DNA of 64,000 bases, taken from Marthasterias glacialis (taxonomy: Eukaryota; Echinodermata; Asteroidea; Forcipulatida; Asteriidae). The first letter of the stretch is position 1; each line of letters starts with the position of its first letter. The stretch is from positions 918,300 through 982,299 of the forward strand of contig OU452230.1 of assembly GCA_911728455.2 (NCBI GenBank), given 5' to 3'. Shown here one piece after another: positions 39,501 through 54,500 of the stretch. The translations under genes and the position numbers were made by a program. Below the pieces are notes generated by a model that searched no databases, was not told the origin of the DNA, and saw nothing but the letters and a program-made list of their open reading frames with translations.

Positions 39501-42500
39501 AATCACCCAATGTCTTTACAGGAAGGTGTTGTCGCCGCCATCTGAAATGACACAAGTTTGACTTTGGGGAGGTAAACTTGAGATATGTATCGCAGGTGTT
39601 GTTTCTGGAGTGCTCTAACTTGCGCTGCTTGACCGATTATTAATTTTTCCTTTCTGTGAAGTTGTGATACAAGACTTGTCTAATGGACTGGGACCTGTGG
39701 AAATAGCTTGCCTCCAACAGGAACACTTTGTTAAAGACCTCAAGTTACTATACCTTTACTTGATTCATGTTTTGTAGGAATATACAATTTTGGGCAAAAC
39801 AATTTATGTTCATTCCCTCACCACATGCCTGCGTTTGCTTAATGTCTAAAATCTATGCAGGATTTGGGAGAAACAAGGGTGATCTACTGGCCTAGGCCAG
39901 ATTTATAAACGTTTTCTAAAATTAGCACTGTGCTAAGTTTTTCTTTCTTTTTTACAATCAAAAGAAGTGGTTTCACAACATTGATTCATTCCTTACTTAA
40001 ATTTGAGAAGAATCTTAGTGTTATGAGAAATCGATCAATGGTTCCCAATTTTATAGAGCTCCTAATGATGCTTACAAAGTTGATTTGAAGTGGGGGACCA
40101 TTCATAAACAATAAATGAGTTTTCTGCTCATTGCAAGACATTGTCGCTGGTCCCTTATTACCCTAGTCTGGGTCTTGTTATTTACAGCCCCCATGTTCCT
40201 GGTGGGGGTGGGGTTAACATGGTAACAAACATGCACTGCATGAGAGGGCGTGACACCCCTTCCTTTATGGCTAATATTTGGAGTCCGTACCTAGTCCTGT
40301 CTAGGTCTATAAACCAACACCCACTCTGGGGGGTTGGTGACTGCCTCCAGACTTATTTCCCTGCATCTAAGACAGCGGATATTTTATTTGCCAAGTGATT
40401 TTCATCTCAAAGACAATTTAACCTTTTCAGATAGGAAGTGTTGGCTAACTCCATAAATCCTGATTACTTTACAAACAATGTGATAAAAGAATGAAACTCC
40501 AAGCTGAGAGGTTTATTTTGAAGGGGGCGGGGTTGCATCGAGGTTATTCTTCATTGGTGAGGGGGAACCTCATTTCCACAAAGTCTTGAAATCTTAGCTT
40601 GAGCTTGGGCAATTGGTCTGATAATGAAATTTTAACTCGCGTTAATGCTTAATGAAATCTGGGGAAATGACAACTATTCTTCAAGCGTTAAAGTGTTTTT
40701 ATACGTCGTAGGCTTTTTTGGATTCTTTCCAATTTTTCAAGTTTCCATGAAAATACTCATTTCACTAACCTGGAAAATTCAAACATGGGTACCTGTACCT
40801 TAGGTTTTGAGAAACCAGCTTGCATTGATTCTGTTTTCCTTTGTTAATGTTTTAATGCCCCTGAAAGTTGCATGACGCTTTTATCTGATAAATATTTTAG
40901 TTAACCTTATTTCATGCCAGATTCATAGATAAAAGCATTCAATCTGGACATTTATAAGTATTTGTATTAAATTTACATCAAGTGAGATTTGGAATACCCG
41001 TTTGTTAATTTGGGAACAATGTTGTTTGCATGCAATGCATAGAAACTGCAGCTTCCATTGGAGAATATCCTTGCAAAAAATTGTCAATGGCCTCACGTTT
41101 CGACCCTAGCAGAGTCTTTCTCAAAGGCTAAAAGGATCAAATCCCATTGAACATTTTGTAGGGGTAACAAGACCACGACCATGGGTAACAGAAGCAGTGG
41201 CTTTGTGTGCATATTTTAAACTCCATGCATAAAAAAGCCACACTACAGGAAGGTATTAAATGTATAAATAGATGTTCGATACGACAAAAGGTGAGGCAAT
41301 GGTCTACAGCTCACAGTGCATGCACTCTTTCAATCGTACGTGTTTACATGCACACGGAATAACTCCCAAACATATCCATAATCACGTAAGCTTGTATACC
41401 CAGGGCGAATAAAGAATGGAAGTTACTAATCTTGGTTTGGTTAGCCTAAAGGTCACTTAGTCAATGAAATACCCAAACATCTTTGATAAAATGTGAAGTA
41501 AAACTGACTGATATCAAATATGAAAGAATTGAATGACAGCAAGCTAACAACAAGTGATGCTGTACCTAGCTACCAGGCTACTTGTACATATATGTAAACA
41601 CTCCCAACCATACAGTTATAGTACCTTGTACAGCATACATGTACCATACATAGTAAAAATGTGAAGTGGTTAATACAAAAAGATTACCAAAAAATAATGG
41701 TATATATCAACTAAAGCGTTACTGAAAACCTATTTTTGAATTTGTCGCTTACGCTCTCTGCACTTTGCTGACCACAGAAATATTTCAGCTTCAATGTTTT
41801 TGTCTTGGAGGAAATGCTGACTGATTGTGCCAAATCAAAACATTTCCTTTCCACAGACTAAGTTACTGTTTGATGTTAGAAAGTGTGACTACCAATGATG
41901 AGAAATTTTCACAGACTTTTCTGGAAACTTTAGTAACAAAATTAATGATTATTTAAAACAAAAAGGAGGAATCTGTACTATTCCCTTGAATGTACAGATC
42001 TGAATCCCTGGTTCTATATTACCACTCTAATGGAAATAAAGTGTTTAAATAGAGCTGCCTCATGACTTCCTTGACCTAAACCTGATATAAATTTTGCTTG
42101 TTGGAATATTTATCTTACCTTTTCTGGAAGAGACTTCGGGGAAACATGGTGCAGTCAAGTTCCACTCCGAACTCCAACTGTCCCACCTTTTGATTACATA
42201 TATCCTGCTAGCATTAAAAAAACCTCTCCGTTTTTCTCAACAAATCTATAAATGGGACCTACGTTATATGTACGTAACAATCCCCACAATGTCTGCATGT
42301 GTTGGCAGTTTGGCACCCATCCCAGATTAGGGTTTATTTTCTGCTTGAACATCCTACAACTCACTCGACAACGACAATAGCTGACAACTCTCAGTGAGGT
42401 GTTTCCACTCAATGCTTACTGAGCGTAACCGTAATGAACAGCTTTCAGCATTCAGGTCTATCCCCAGTGTAAACAATCTCAGCCAATGCCTAGCTTTTGT

Positions 42501-45500
42501 CATTGTGCATCTTTGCGGTTAAAATGCTGTGTACTCTGATCAGATGGTTGGGGGTTGAGGGGTTGGCAGGGTGCTTGTCTTCCTTTGTTCGTCTTGAATA
42601 ATGGAATTCATTAAAATAACAGTAAAGCTTCATTGCATTTGTACAAAGTATGTAGTAATTGCGCTCCAAACCATTCAGCAATGAAAAAGTTGCCCTTGCA
42701 TTCACAGAAGCACATCGACCCATCTTACATTCTTAAAAAAACCTTTTCCAAAAATGACATGTCACCTTGATGAAATTAATTAATGTTCTTAAGGTGGTTA
42801 CCTTTGCTTATGGATTCATGCACGTTATATAACATTTTTTCTTAAACTGGAACCACCTGTTTCAAGGGAATAACAAATGTAATTTTGCAAAAAGTCCAAC
42901 AACTTTTAGTGGCCTCCCGTTTTGACCCTGGCAGCGTCTTTCTCAAAGGCTACAATCTTGGTCAAAATGCTTGGGCTATGTGGCATTAGTTTTACACTCA
43001 AACCACCTTTGATTCGCCGTCCCCCCTCTCCCCCTTTCAATGTTGTTTATTCCGACTGGAGCGCAGACGGTGCAATGGGAGCCAACATTAATTAGGGGAG
43101 CGGGGGTGGCCCAAGGAGATATGACCAGGATTGTAGAATTTAATTGTATGATTTCAGTATGCAGAGAAGACATAACATTCAATCCTGTCTAATCAGTTTT
43201 ATCTAAAATATAATTCTTCCTATAACACCAATGCTATATTTTGAGCCTCATTGTCAAACTACGGTAGAGTTTACCACATGTAAATTTCTCCAAAGAAGTT
43301 GATCCTCTTTACACTTAATCTTCTTTTAAATCTCAAAACAGGATGCCTGCAGGTCCATGTCAAGTAGTCAAGTAAACACTTGACTAAGCTGCATCACGAG
43401 TAACCCCATGTACACCAAGCAAATATTGAATCTTCAACCACACTTTAAACGCTACCAGCACCAGTGGCAACTTTTTCATTTCTATTTTGATTTTGTGAGT
43501 AACCACACTATTTGTAAATTAGATTCCCGAGAGAGGGCCAGAGGGAGGACACTTTTCATTGGTTCTACTGTCAGTAAAACAACAGATTGTCTTCAGGAAT
43601 GTTTTGAAGGGTCTTCCAAGGTCAAAACTAGAGGGAATGATGGAAAAGACTTCAGTGAAATTCAAAGCATTAATCCCTAGGATTTAGACTTGCACATGGC
43701 TTTCAAAGTCAAGTAATATATTTACATGTGCACTGCTTTATCACCAGGACACCTAATGTCAATGTAATTGTTATTGGAAAATTATCAAACAATGAGAGGT
43801 GTTCTTCTCAAGAACTAACTGACCCAATAGACCTTTATCATGGTGCGGCCATCTTGATTTTCTTCCATTCAAACCAATGTAACCAAACCGAGGCTGGAAG
43901 GGCAAATAGTCTGGTTCCTTTTTTGTACAATGAATATTAGCATATATTACTGTTATTAGATACAGGAACATGACCAAGATGGTTGCAGCATGATAAAGGT
44001 CTATAAGGATTTGAATCTGCACACAGCCATCAAGACAGAATCTGACGATTTGGGTTGTGTGGGTAAAAATTTACCCACTTCCCACATGTGAACCACACCC
44101 ATAACTGAGCATCTTGCGTAAAACACTCACTCAAATCTCATCCTTCCGGGTGCAAAATGCCTAATAGTGATAAAAATACTACCCACTGGATTTATTAACA
44201 ACTTAATGAAGCAACCACCCTGTACCACCATCTACACCAAGGTCAAAGTTAATACGTAGAGACTTAGTCTCCAACCACCAGCCGCTAATAAGTTTAAGGA
44301 CATCCCTTCCCTGTTGTCCCTTCCCATCCCTTCCATGATATAAACCAGAATTATCCTCCTTCCTACTGGTTGGGGAAGTCTTGCGATTGAGACTATTATA
44401 AGAGGAAAGGAGATTCTGGTGGAGTTGCTTCGTAGCAACGTGCTGTCTATTTTTGCGAAAATAAATCAAAACTTACAAGGAATACATGAAATTTGACTTG
44501 AAGACTACAACGTTAGTAGTTTCTGGGAGATAGCTTACCAATCCTCTAGTTCTCAAGAAAAACAAAATCTCAATTCAACTGATTTTCCTATAAATATATA
44601 TCTTCTTTCAATTTGTTTCAGGACAAACTTATTTAATCAGCATTACTAGTAAAAATTTGTTACATATAGATTGCACCCACTCCATCCGAGGATTTTTGCA
44701 GGTGCTGAATAAAGTAAACAAATTCTTACTAACTCATGAATGACAGTAAATTAATTTTGTTTACCAATCACGTTTGTTGATATAATTTATAAGATAATTC
44801 TTCATGCAAGCACTATGTGGCATAGTAGGTCATCAAATGCAAGTAAACATTACTTAAGAATCAGTTTAAAGCCAATATGACTACAGTGTGATGCTATGGG
44901 AATGTCTCTCATAACTTTTTAGCGAGTGAAGCAAACTTGAATCTTTCGATTTTGATTGGTCGATCCATAGCAACAAGAGTGTGATAATTACCAAAATTGC
45001 ACTACCCATATCCAATAGCATTTTCCAGTAGGTTTCATCTGGTTATAAAAACTCTCAACCTGAGCTAGCTCAATTTTTGGGGTGTGGCCATCTGGCGGGC
45101 ACCCCTGCCCCCACTGAAAATGTCTGGCAGTGGCCATTCATGGTACCTGGGACTGTGTCAAACATTTTCCATTAGGTTTGATCAGGTTAACTCACAACCT
45201 GATCTAGCTCATTTTGGGGGTCCTTTTCTCATGACCCCCCTGACCACACCCATGAGAATGTGCTCAGCAGATGTCCACTTCCTTACATACATGTAGGCAT
45301 GTACATGGCCAATTGCTAAATACAGGCATGCTATTTGGTCCTTGGAGATAAGTAGGAACATTTCATGAAGTACAAGGTCTAACCTACGTGTACATTAAGT
45401 GTAGGCTTTAACAGACTTTTCAGGCTATTTAATCCCAAATTTTCTGATTTTTCCAAAGGGCAAAAAAATCAGAAAACAGACTTAAAGGGTCTGTATACAT

Positions 45501-48500
45501 TTGGTAATGACTTTGAAAATTGTAGGCAATAATAACTCACTTGGTAAAAAGTACAGCAGCTTTGGATAGTATAATGCATTTTGAGAAATGTTTCACTTCG
45601 AAGTACTGCAGTTATGGAAAAATACATCACTTTTTATCCCCCAAAAATTTGAATCTGAGAAGCGTTATGGCCGTAACGCTTCTAAGAATGTGTATTCCAA
45701 TGACGGATACTTCTTCTGCGTGAACACAACTGCTCCAGATTTTTGGTGATATCTCAAAAACGCTGCCACCTTTTCAACTGAAATTTACACAGGTTAGTTT
45801 TATGGCATATATCTACAACTATATAGCATTAAGGCAAATGTACGGTTCCAAAAACCAAAGGTATACTTTGCCTTTAAAGTAGGAAGAATATTGTGACAGA
45901 ATTTGGTTTTGTAATGTTACTTTGCTCAATTTGTGCTCTATCATTATTACAACACTAGTCAAGTGGCACTATATTTGCCACAGTTGGCTGTCCATATAAG
46001 ATTTGTTGGTCAAACTCTGAACTCTAACAAAGATCCCCACCTGTTAGCTGTAAGTAGCTAGTTAGTATGGTAAACCCTCTTTTGTAGCAGTCCCCATTCA
46101 ACCCAACTGGGGCTCCGCATTGTGTGGTAAACCCTCTTTTGTAGCAGTTCCCATTCAACCCAACTGGGGCTCCACATTGTATTGTAAACCCTCTGTTGTA
46201 GCAATCATCATTCAGCCCAGATGGGAGTTTAGTATAGTAAGTTGAAAGAGCCTTCTTTTCTACCCATTGATCCTAACCCAGAAGTTTAATGAATTACTAT
46301 TCAATTTATTGTGGCATGACTACTTGCTTTATACACCAATGGTGAATTTGGTATAAAAATATTGTTCACCATTGCTCATGAGGGACTTGTGACTGGGAGA
46401 CCAGAGGGAGAACATGTCTTGATGTGTTGTGTCCTCAACCCTGGTTTTTAAAGACAGCGCTACCTGGTTCTATATGTAAGTCTGTGCTTGCTTTTATTTA
46501 TTGCCGGTGTGAGTCCAAATCGAATGATGTTCGGAAGGGAAGTTTCTTTGCCTTTAGATTTGTTGATTCCACCTCAACAAAGTACTAGCAAAAAGCCAGA
46601 AAATTACGCTACTGAGCTGTACGAACGCCTAGAAAAGGCGTTCGAATTAGCTAGAGATAAAATAAAAGGGGAACAGAAAAGACAGAAACGTCTGTATGAT
46701 GCCAAACTACAAGGCAAACCCTATACAGCTGGAGATAAAGTATGGCTGTATCGGTATGTGCGGAGAATTGGCCTTAGCCCAAAATTGCAGTCAAAATGGA
46801 CAGGCCCATATTCAGTAGTTAAACGCATTTCGGATGCTGTTTACCGAATCAAACACACTGCAAACGGGAATCGAATAGTTGTACATTTCGATAGACTTAA
46901 ACCATGCTTTACCAGTCCCAATCTACAGGTCAGTGAGGCAGCAACGCCAGCAGCAAATGAAGTAACGAACAGCACCAAAGGACTGAGTGAGCTGGATGAA
47001 CTGAGCCAGACACCGAATGTTGCTGATGGGCAAGATTCCTTCAGCAAAGAGACACCACACATCATCGATGGGCCAGACGCTGCCGAGATAGTAGTAAATA
47101 CAGCTCATGGTAGGGACCCTGATGATGAGGATGGAGACGTGCTTGATTTGGAGTCAAACCATTTGCAACATAACGGTGAACGTGATACCCCTGATGAGAA
47201 GGAGTTAGTTGAAGATAGCTTCACAGATAGACAAGATGAAAATAAAGTAATAGACTTGCCACCAATCTGCTCCCCTGAGGAAAGTGATGTGCCTTCGGCC
47301 GGGGTACGTCATCAACGTCGGAGGAAAAAGCCGGCATGGATGAGAACCAATGAATTTGATGTGAATTAATTCATCACCTTAGCAACATCGAAACAGTATG
47401 CCAACTGGGCTGCAGACCAGACATTAACAAGAACTTTTTGGGAAACTTATGTGATGTGGAAATTGCTTAAATAAAGGTCGCACTTGAATTAGCATTAAAT
47501 AAAAAGAGGCATTAATAAGTTTGGTTGTATTTCAAGAATAGATTGTTCTTTGGTGCAACATGCGCTAAGTTCTGTTCTGTAGATTCAAAATCACAGTCAG
47601 GAAAAGTTAGTTTGCTAAATAACAGTTGCTTGAAGATAAGTCATGTAATGCTTCCGCACATCTTGGAATTTGATTTTGTTTTGAGACAGAGAAAAACAAG
47701 ATAAATAACCTTTGTGATGTCAGTAAAGTAACCTTAATGCAAATTTACATAAAATCCAACAGCAGTATGGAAATATTGTTTTGCTTATGAAATGAATTAG
47801 ATGTGCTATATTTTAATGTAACGGCACAGGGACGTGCCTTGCCCAAAGAGGAGGGTATTGTGACAGAATTTGGTTTTGTAATGTTACTTTGCTCAATTTG
47901 TGCTCTATCATTATTACAACACTAGTCAAGTGGCACTATATTTGCCACAGTTGGCTGTCCATATAAGATTTGTTGGTCAAACTCTGAACTCTAACAAAGA
48001 TCCCCACCTGTTAGCTGTAAGTAGCTAGTTAGTATGGTAAACCCTCTTTTGTAGCAGTCCCCATTCAACCCAACTGGGGCTCCGCATTGTGTGGTAAACC
48101 CTCTTTTGTAGCAGTTCCCATTCAACCCAACTGGGGCTCCACATTGTATTGTAAACCCTCTGTTGTAGCAATCATCATTCAGCCCAGATGGGAGTTTAGT
48201 ATAGTAAGTTGAAAGAGCCTTCTTTTCTACCCATTGATCCTAACCCAGAAGTTTAATGAATTACTATTCAATTTATTGTGGCATGACTACTTGCTTTATA
48301 CACCAATGGTGAATTTGGTATAAAAATATTGTTCACCATTGCTCATGAGGGACTTGTGACTGGGAGACCAGAGGGAGAACATGTCTTGATGTGTTGTGTC
48401 CTCAACCCTGGTTTTTAAAGACAGCGCTACCTGGTTCTATATGTAAGTCTGTGCTTGCTTTTATTTATTGTACCTTGGGCCCATTTCAGCCATTCCAAAT

Positions 48501-51500
48501 CTATTAGTTCTATTTTTCTGATCATAAATTAGGTTCATTTCATTGTATTTTTTTACTTGAGGTTTTGACAGGGTGTTTCCGGTACATGTGGCCAAGGGCA
48601 TTATTGTGAGGGTAATTTTAGGGGAAAGTTGTCGCTTTGCTAGGGGCATAGCCCCGAATTCCGACGGGCTGTCATCCCGGAGAGAGCCCCCAGAAAGTAG
48701 TGTAAAGTGGTTTGCTAACATGTGCCGGGAACAGCCAACTCAAAGCCTCATTTTATATTAAAGTTAGCTAAAGTGCATTAATTGATTGTTCGTAAATTTA
48801 AGGGTTCAATTGTGCTTATTCCTTTTTGCATTATATCTTGTCCATTTTTGAATCCATACTGCCGTTTCTTGTAAATAATTTAATTAGTTAGTGGAATAAA
48901 AACCCGCTTAGAAATATAGCGGTAGCATTGGAATTTTTTGGGTCCTTATCAATTCTTTCATTGAAAATGGTTTGTTTGGACTAATCCAACTGGCGTAACT
49001 CTTGAGGGGGTTTCGTTACAATATCATGCCTGTATATACATGAAAATTGATTAATTTCCCAGCTAGGCTGATCCCTCTGGACTCCTGGTTTAAACCGTAG
49101 TTTCTTTTCTTGTGTCTTGTTTTTTTGTGGGATGGTCTGTTGAAACAAGCACTTAGCTGTCCCCATAGGAAATATTCTGCTTGGTTTTCATGGAGTGCTC
49201 CTTAATGTGAGCACATCATTAAAAAAACAAAAAACAAAAGCAGAGTTTTATTTTTCGTGTGAGTGATATATTTTTTTATCTCTGGATTAACTTCAACGAA
49301 GGACTGTTTTGTTTTTAATTTGAGTTCTCTCATTATTTAGAGCTGTTGGATTAGAATTTTGCTTTAAAAATAATTCTTAAGACACAAAAGCATTGCGTGT
49401 GTCAACTTGTTTTTCAATCTGTGAGCTAAATTGTCAGAAATAGAATTGGCAAAAAGACAGAAAATACAACAGATACTTAGCAACAATGTTGTTGCTTGAT
49501 GAACTGTTCTGCGCACACTGACGTTTTATAGACCTTTTTTTTGCAATGTCACAGCCCGAGTTTTTGCCAACCAAGATGGAGAAACTACGGGGAGCCATCA
49601 ATGCCAAATTCTTTAAATAAACTGTCAAGTTTGAAAAGCAGCCATTGTAAAAATAAAAAAATAAAAATTCAAACATTGTCGCACCTTTTGCTTTTGTAAA
49701 AACATGAATTATAACTTAAGGAAAACTAAATTAGTTTACATAAAGTGTTTGTGTGATGAAATCAAGGCCTTCAACGTTGAGCTCTGGTAAAGAGTACTTT
49801 CTGACTAAAAATAGTTGTTTTTATTGGAACATTTCCAAGGAAACCACAACACTAGCATGGGGGCCCCCACTACTGAGTAAAACTGGTGGGAATGCAGCAA
49901 CTATCCCACATACAAATATCCCTCGGAATTTACGTCACATAAGTTTTATCCCTCTATTCAGGTAGACATGTGGGAGGGGTAACACTTACCCTCCTGGCCA
50001 CCCTCCCCCCCCCCCGTGACCCCACCCCTGATGATGGGAGTCACATGACCACCTCAGAGGAAGCATGGTTGAATTTGATATCGTACAGAGCGTGGCGACA
50101 GCCATGATTCAATCCAACGAGTGACTCAGGACGGATTACGGTCAATAAAAACAAGTACCCCTGAAAATTTGGGGACGTTGTCAGGGATGGCCATTAGAGT
50201 ATAATTTCCTCTTGGATGGGGCTTTGTTACTTGATCTTAAAGAGGCCTTTTATTGTTGGCAGTGTTAGATAGTATCCTGTGTTTTGACAGGTAGATATAT
50301 TGCATTATCAGGTTTAAGAATTGAGTAAGCTAATTCCAATCCTCTAGTTTTTAATAAACACACCGTAAAACCAACTTGTGAAAGTTTCATCAATTTGGGT
50401 GGTAGTGTTCAAGTGCAAACAAGCAAATGGTTTCATTTTTTTGTGCAAATCTTTACATGTAAATGGTTATTCCAGTTGCTGCAGTCAAAATAAGCAACAG
50501 TGATTTGTTTATCTTCATATGCTATTTGAATAACGTAAATCAACAGAAATTTGAAGGAAAAGAAATGTTTCATTGGCAAACATGTACTCTTACAAGTTCT
50601 TCACTTCTACATGCTTCACCCAAACCCCACCCCCTCCCTTCCAGACATCAGATCAGAAAATCTCCCTCTGTAAACTAGTGATAATTAGTTTTTATTTTAC
50701 TGTCAGACAGAGCTTGACTCTTTGAACTTTCACCCTTACTGATTGATCTTTCATGAAGAGGGGGTGTCATTTTAAAATAAATCGCAGGGGCAGAAACTCT
50801 GTCAGATAGCATCAGAACTCCTAAGCAGCTCGTTAGTCATACATTTTATGCTGTTTGCCTGTACTTTATAAAAGAAGATTTCTATCAAAACTCTGTTCCA
50901 TACGTGATGCTGAATTCAATTTTACGGATAACATGTAAGTGTTATTTCCGTTGAACCAATTCTCCTGCCCTGTCTTTTCCGCTAAAGCTTTACCTAACTA
51001 GCAGAAGACATTGTTAAGAAAGTTTCTGTTCTGCTCTAAGTGATACTTTACTTTCGTAGCCTCTCATCTTTGTACTCAGTGGGGAATGTTTACAAAAAAG
51101 AAGGTTAAATGGTTGGGTAAGTGCAAATACATTGTATCTCAATTAGGTAATAACATCATATCTCACATGAAAAAGTTGCATGCTGGAAGCCAGGAAAAGC
51201 CTTTGAAAACTCCCGATCTGGGAGAACATTATTCTTAAATATCTGCTTTATTTGCGGCATTGCATTAGTTTTTCAGTGAATAGGGTATATTAAATAGTCT
51301 ATCAATGTTTATAAATAGAAATTTGGGCTGGCTGGGTCGAAACAATTAAGAAAAAAGATCAACATTTTCAAACATTGATTATTCTGAAGGGCCCCGAGAT
51401 CATATTTGAGCTGAATCAAAATACATTCTTTAAATCACTGAAATCTCTGAAAATTTTTAAATAACTGAAAACAAAACAATCCTCCATGACGGGCTTTTCT

Positions 51501-54500
51501 ATTGAAATGCAAATTGATATATTTATCTAATTTTTTTTTTTATATTCTAACTTGGCACAAAGTAGAGTGCAGATGTATGACTTTATTAGAATCTTTTTTT
51601 AGCTTGGTTTGTGAAGTTGTGAGTCAACAGGTAGGTCTACTGATCCTATGAATTCCTATCGTCAGGTGTTAAAAGATATTTCTTGTGAGCAGAGCTCGAC
51701 TCATGTAAGAGGTGAACCAATCAAGACTAAAGCTTTACTGGATGCAGACGCGTTGTACTTTGATTTACCCTCATAAGTTCAAGCAGTGTGAAATGTTTGC
51801 CCAATTCATGGATGGAAAGATACAGGTGTAGTAAAAAAAAAAAAAAAAAAAAAATGTTTCGCATTTATTTTTAATACTTGACAAAAGGCAGACAACCAGC
51901 CTCAGGTAGTTCCCCAACCGCAACCATTTCCATGTAAAAAAAAACATTCATAGCAAAAGCTCCATTAACAGTCCGCAATGAACATCCCAATGCCCCACCG
52001 AAAGAAATCCCAACTACATCCTTGTTATTTTCTTGTTCAAACATGTCGAAGCAACTCTTATAGCTAGAGGAAAATCCCTTTGGTGACTTGGGTGGGTTAC
52101 AAAAATACCATTTGCCTCTCAACCACATTGCACTCCCCTCCCCCCCACGGCATAACATGTTATTACATTTACATATTTTGCACTAAGTTGTTCACTTTTA
52201 CAACTTCCTTCCTAAGAATATTATAAACATCCCAACTGAGAATGGTCCTACTCGGAAACAATTTTGGCAAATAAAGATAAGCTCTTCAATCTTGATCACC
52301 CCCAGGACAGCCAGGCAAACAAAATGAAGTCCTGGCCAAAAACAAAATGGGGGGGGGGGGGGGAACCAAAAACCCGATTACACTGTGTAACATAAGAGTC
52401 ATGCATGTATGTTGGATCCTGATGCGTCACTAAAGGCACCAAGAAACCTACAGAGACTACAAATTTATGTGCGCAGACATTCTAGGAAATGTATGGTTCC
52501 TGTGAAAGGGCTTCGAGTTACAAGAAATTATCAACGATTGCAGAAAATTGTGCCAAATAGCTACACCCAACGTACACTCACACGAGGATTGAAATGGATT
52601 GATAAATGATACTCTGAAAATAACTTGATCATGTTCCCAGTCCCTTTTTTTCCCAGGGAAGACAGAGGTAATGTATACTGTGAAGAGTGACTCAGAAAAC
52701 ATGCATCACTTAACGCACTAGAAGACAAAACTGCACTTAAGATTGGTCAAAAACTCTTTAAAGAACATTTTTGTAAGTACATGAAGTCCATACAAAAACA
52801 CACACACACGCCCACACATTTTGTGACATACACTGTGTGGATATTCCTTTGTCATCGTGCAATTAAGAACAAGAAATCTTTAAAACCACCACAATTTCTA
52901 CAAGAGAGTGTTTTGAGAGATGGTTTTCGGGAACCCGATCCCTTTAATATCACAGTCAATTTTGAGCTATTCAGTGCTGTACAGAAACTGCTTCCTTTTT
53001 GAGTAAAACGAGAATATCTAATTTGTGAAAACAGCGTGTGGATGTGCGGAAGTCCACACAGTGTTTCAAGTTCCTACAGTGTGGACATCTTTTGTTATCA
53101 GGTCCACACTTCGTATGTAGCGCTTAAACACACACACAAATTTAAAATCAAGTATTGTACTTTACTGAAGTATACAAGTACATGCCTGAAACTTGCTATG
53201 GAACTTCTTGACAACTACCGGTTCTAAGAATCAGGTGCTGCCAATTTCCTGAAGAAATTTGAGTTCTCAGTTTTGTGAAAAGTGTTAGCTTGAAGACTCC
53301 ATTTTGTTTAAGGAACTAGGGATTTGAAGAAATGTTCTTTAACAATTTATTGCCAACTACAGGATTGAAGAAACATGTAATCCCAGCTTCTTGAAGTCAA
53401 AGTTTCTTTAAAATTACAAATTCAACGACATGTTGGTTCTAAATTTATATGGATTATAAGAAACGTTTGTTCTCAGAAACTAACATGGCAACATCCCTTT
53501 AAGAAGGTTGGACAGACGGAAGTCACATTTTTCCCTCTGTTTTCCTTGACTTTATAAACGGTAAAACCTCCGGGTTTGTAAACATGGTTTAACTGAAGTT
53601 TGATGATGTTGGACAATAAAGGAAGGGCGGCAAATTTCTAACTCAAGGCAAACTGTGCTATTTAATTTCCTATAGGATATAATGATAACCTGGATATTTG
53701 AAGGGTCTCTTGGAAGAGGGTATTTTGTGTGGGAGTTGAAATTTTTACACACTACGAGTTTCCACTGAGGTAATCAACAGAAGAAAGCTACAATAAGAAC
53801 AGCATCATCCGCATCCTTACAATTAATGAGAATTGTTCATTAATTATCGTACTGACGAGATGGCTGGGAAACAATAAAATGTTTTGAGTTAAGAGTTTAA
53901 TCAGAGCCTTGGCCAATGACGTCAATAACTACATGTACTCCTGCCTGCTTGTGGTTTGGTCTGGTCAAATCATTGCTGTGTAGGGTCTACATCTTCTCAA
54001 GACATATAAATCAAGCAAGCTTTACTACATATTTAGTTTTAAGGAGTCAGTGAGCAAATACATCAACTGTATGCAAATATAAAATGCCATTAATCATCAG
54101 CTCAATTTACATGATTGAATAATTATCACAATTTGACTGACAGTCATTTCAATGTTGATACAATGTTCATCATTTTGAACCTCACAAGGAAGTTTTTTAG
54201 CCAGTTTCATTGACACAAACTTATGCCAATTTCACTGCGGCATTCATCTCCAGCTAAGCAGAACAAAATAGATTAAAATGAGAAACAATGGCTAATTGCA
54301 AAGCAACTACTGATCATTTGACACTCATGAAAGCCCTCAATGAGTTAAGAATTTCTTGCTTGGGAAAACTTCAAGAAAACCCTCAGTACGTAATGATTTT
54401 TTTATTTATGTTTTTTCTGTGGGGCCTATATTTTTTATTCTTAACATACACTGTATTAAAAAAAAATGAAGGGTTTTCTTTACATATTTTAAAATTGTTA

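Larger units (their letters stand above)
35518..45480 (-). other. PDZD2: 23.9-kb intron, right-hand (3') part
   Basis: Named elements here: a duplicated acidic-coding-like segment (36078-36311), a hairpin MITE (36312-36511), a palindromic-MITE relative (37123-37312), a 111-bp pol-III-like tandem (37501-37740), two copies of a dispersed motif (41088-41130, 42908-42955) and a MITE (43827-44004). 39240-39600 is GC-richer and non-repetitive by eye. Other stretches hold nothing I can support. Confidence 0.5.
45892..49020 (+). mobile_element. Internally deleted Ty3/gypsy LTR retrotransposon
   Basis: A 612-bp sequence at 45892-46503 recurs at 47859-48470 with a constant offset of 1967 and no difference that I can see. 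The right copy continues to ..cgttaca at 49020, giving a full LTR of about 1162 bp with TGT...ACA ends. A polypurine tract (aaagaggaggg, 47845-47855) precedes the right LTR. Flanks show a 4-bp repeat, atat (45888-45891 and 49021-49024), consistent with target duplication. The left LTR is cut at 46503 and fused directly to integrase-coding sequence, so the LTR 3' part, primer site, gag and most of pol are gone. It lies antisense to the host gene. Confidence 0.88.

Noticed and set aside
52409-52609. 66-codon basic open frame
   Set aside because: No domain, no splice context, and an equally long frame overlaps on the other strand.
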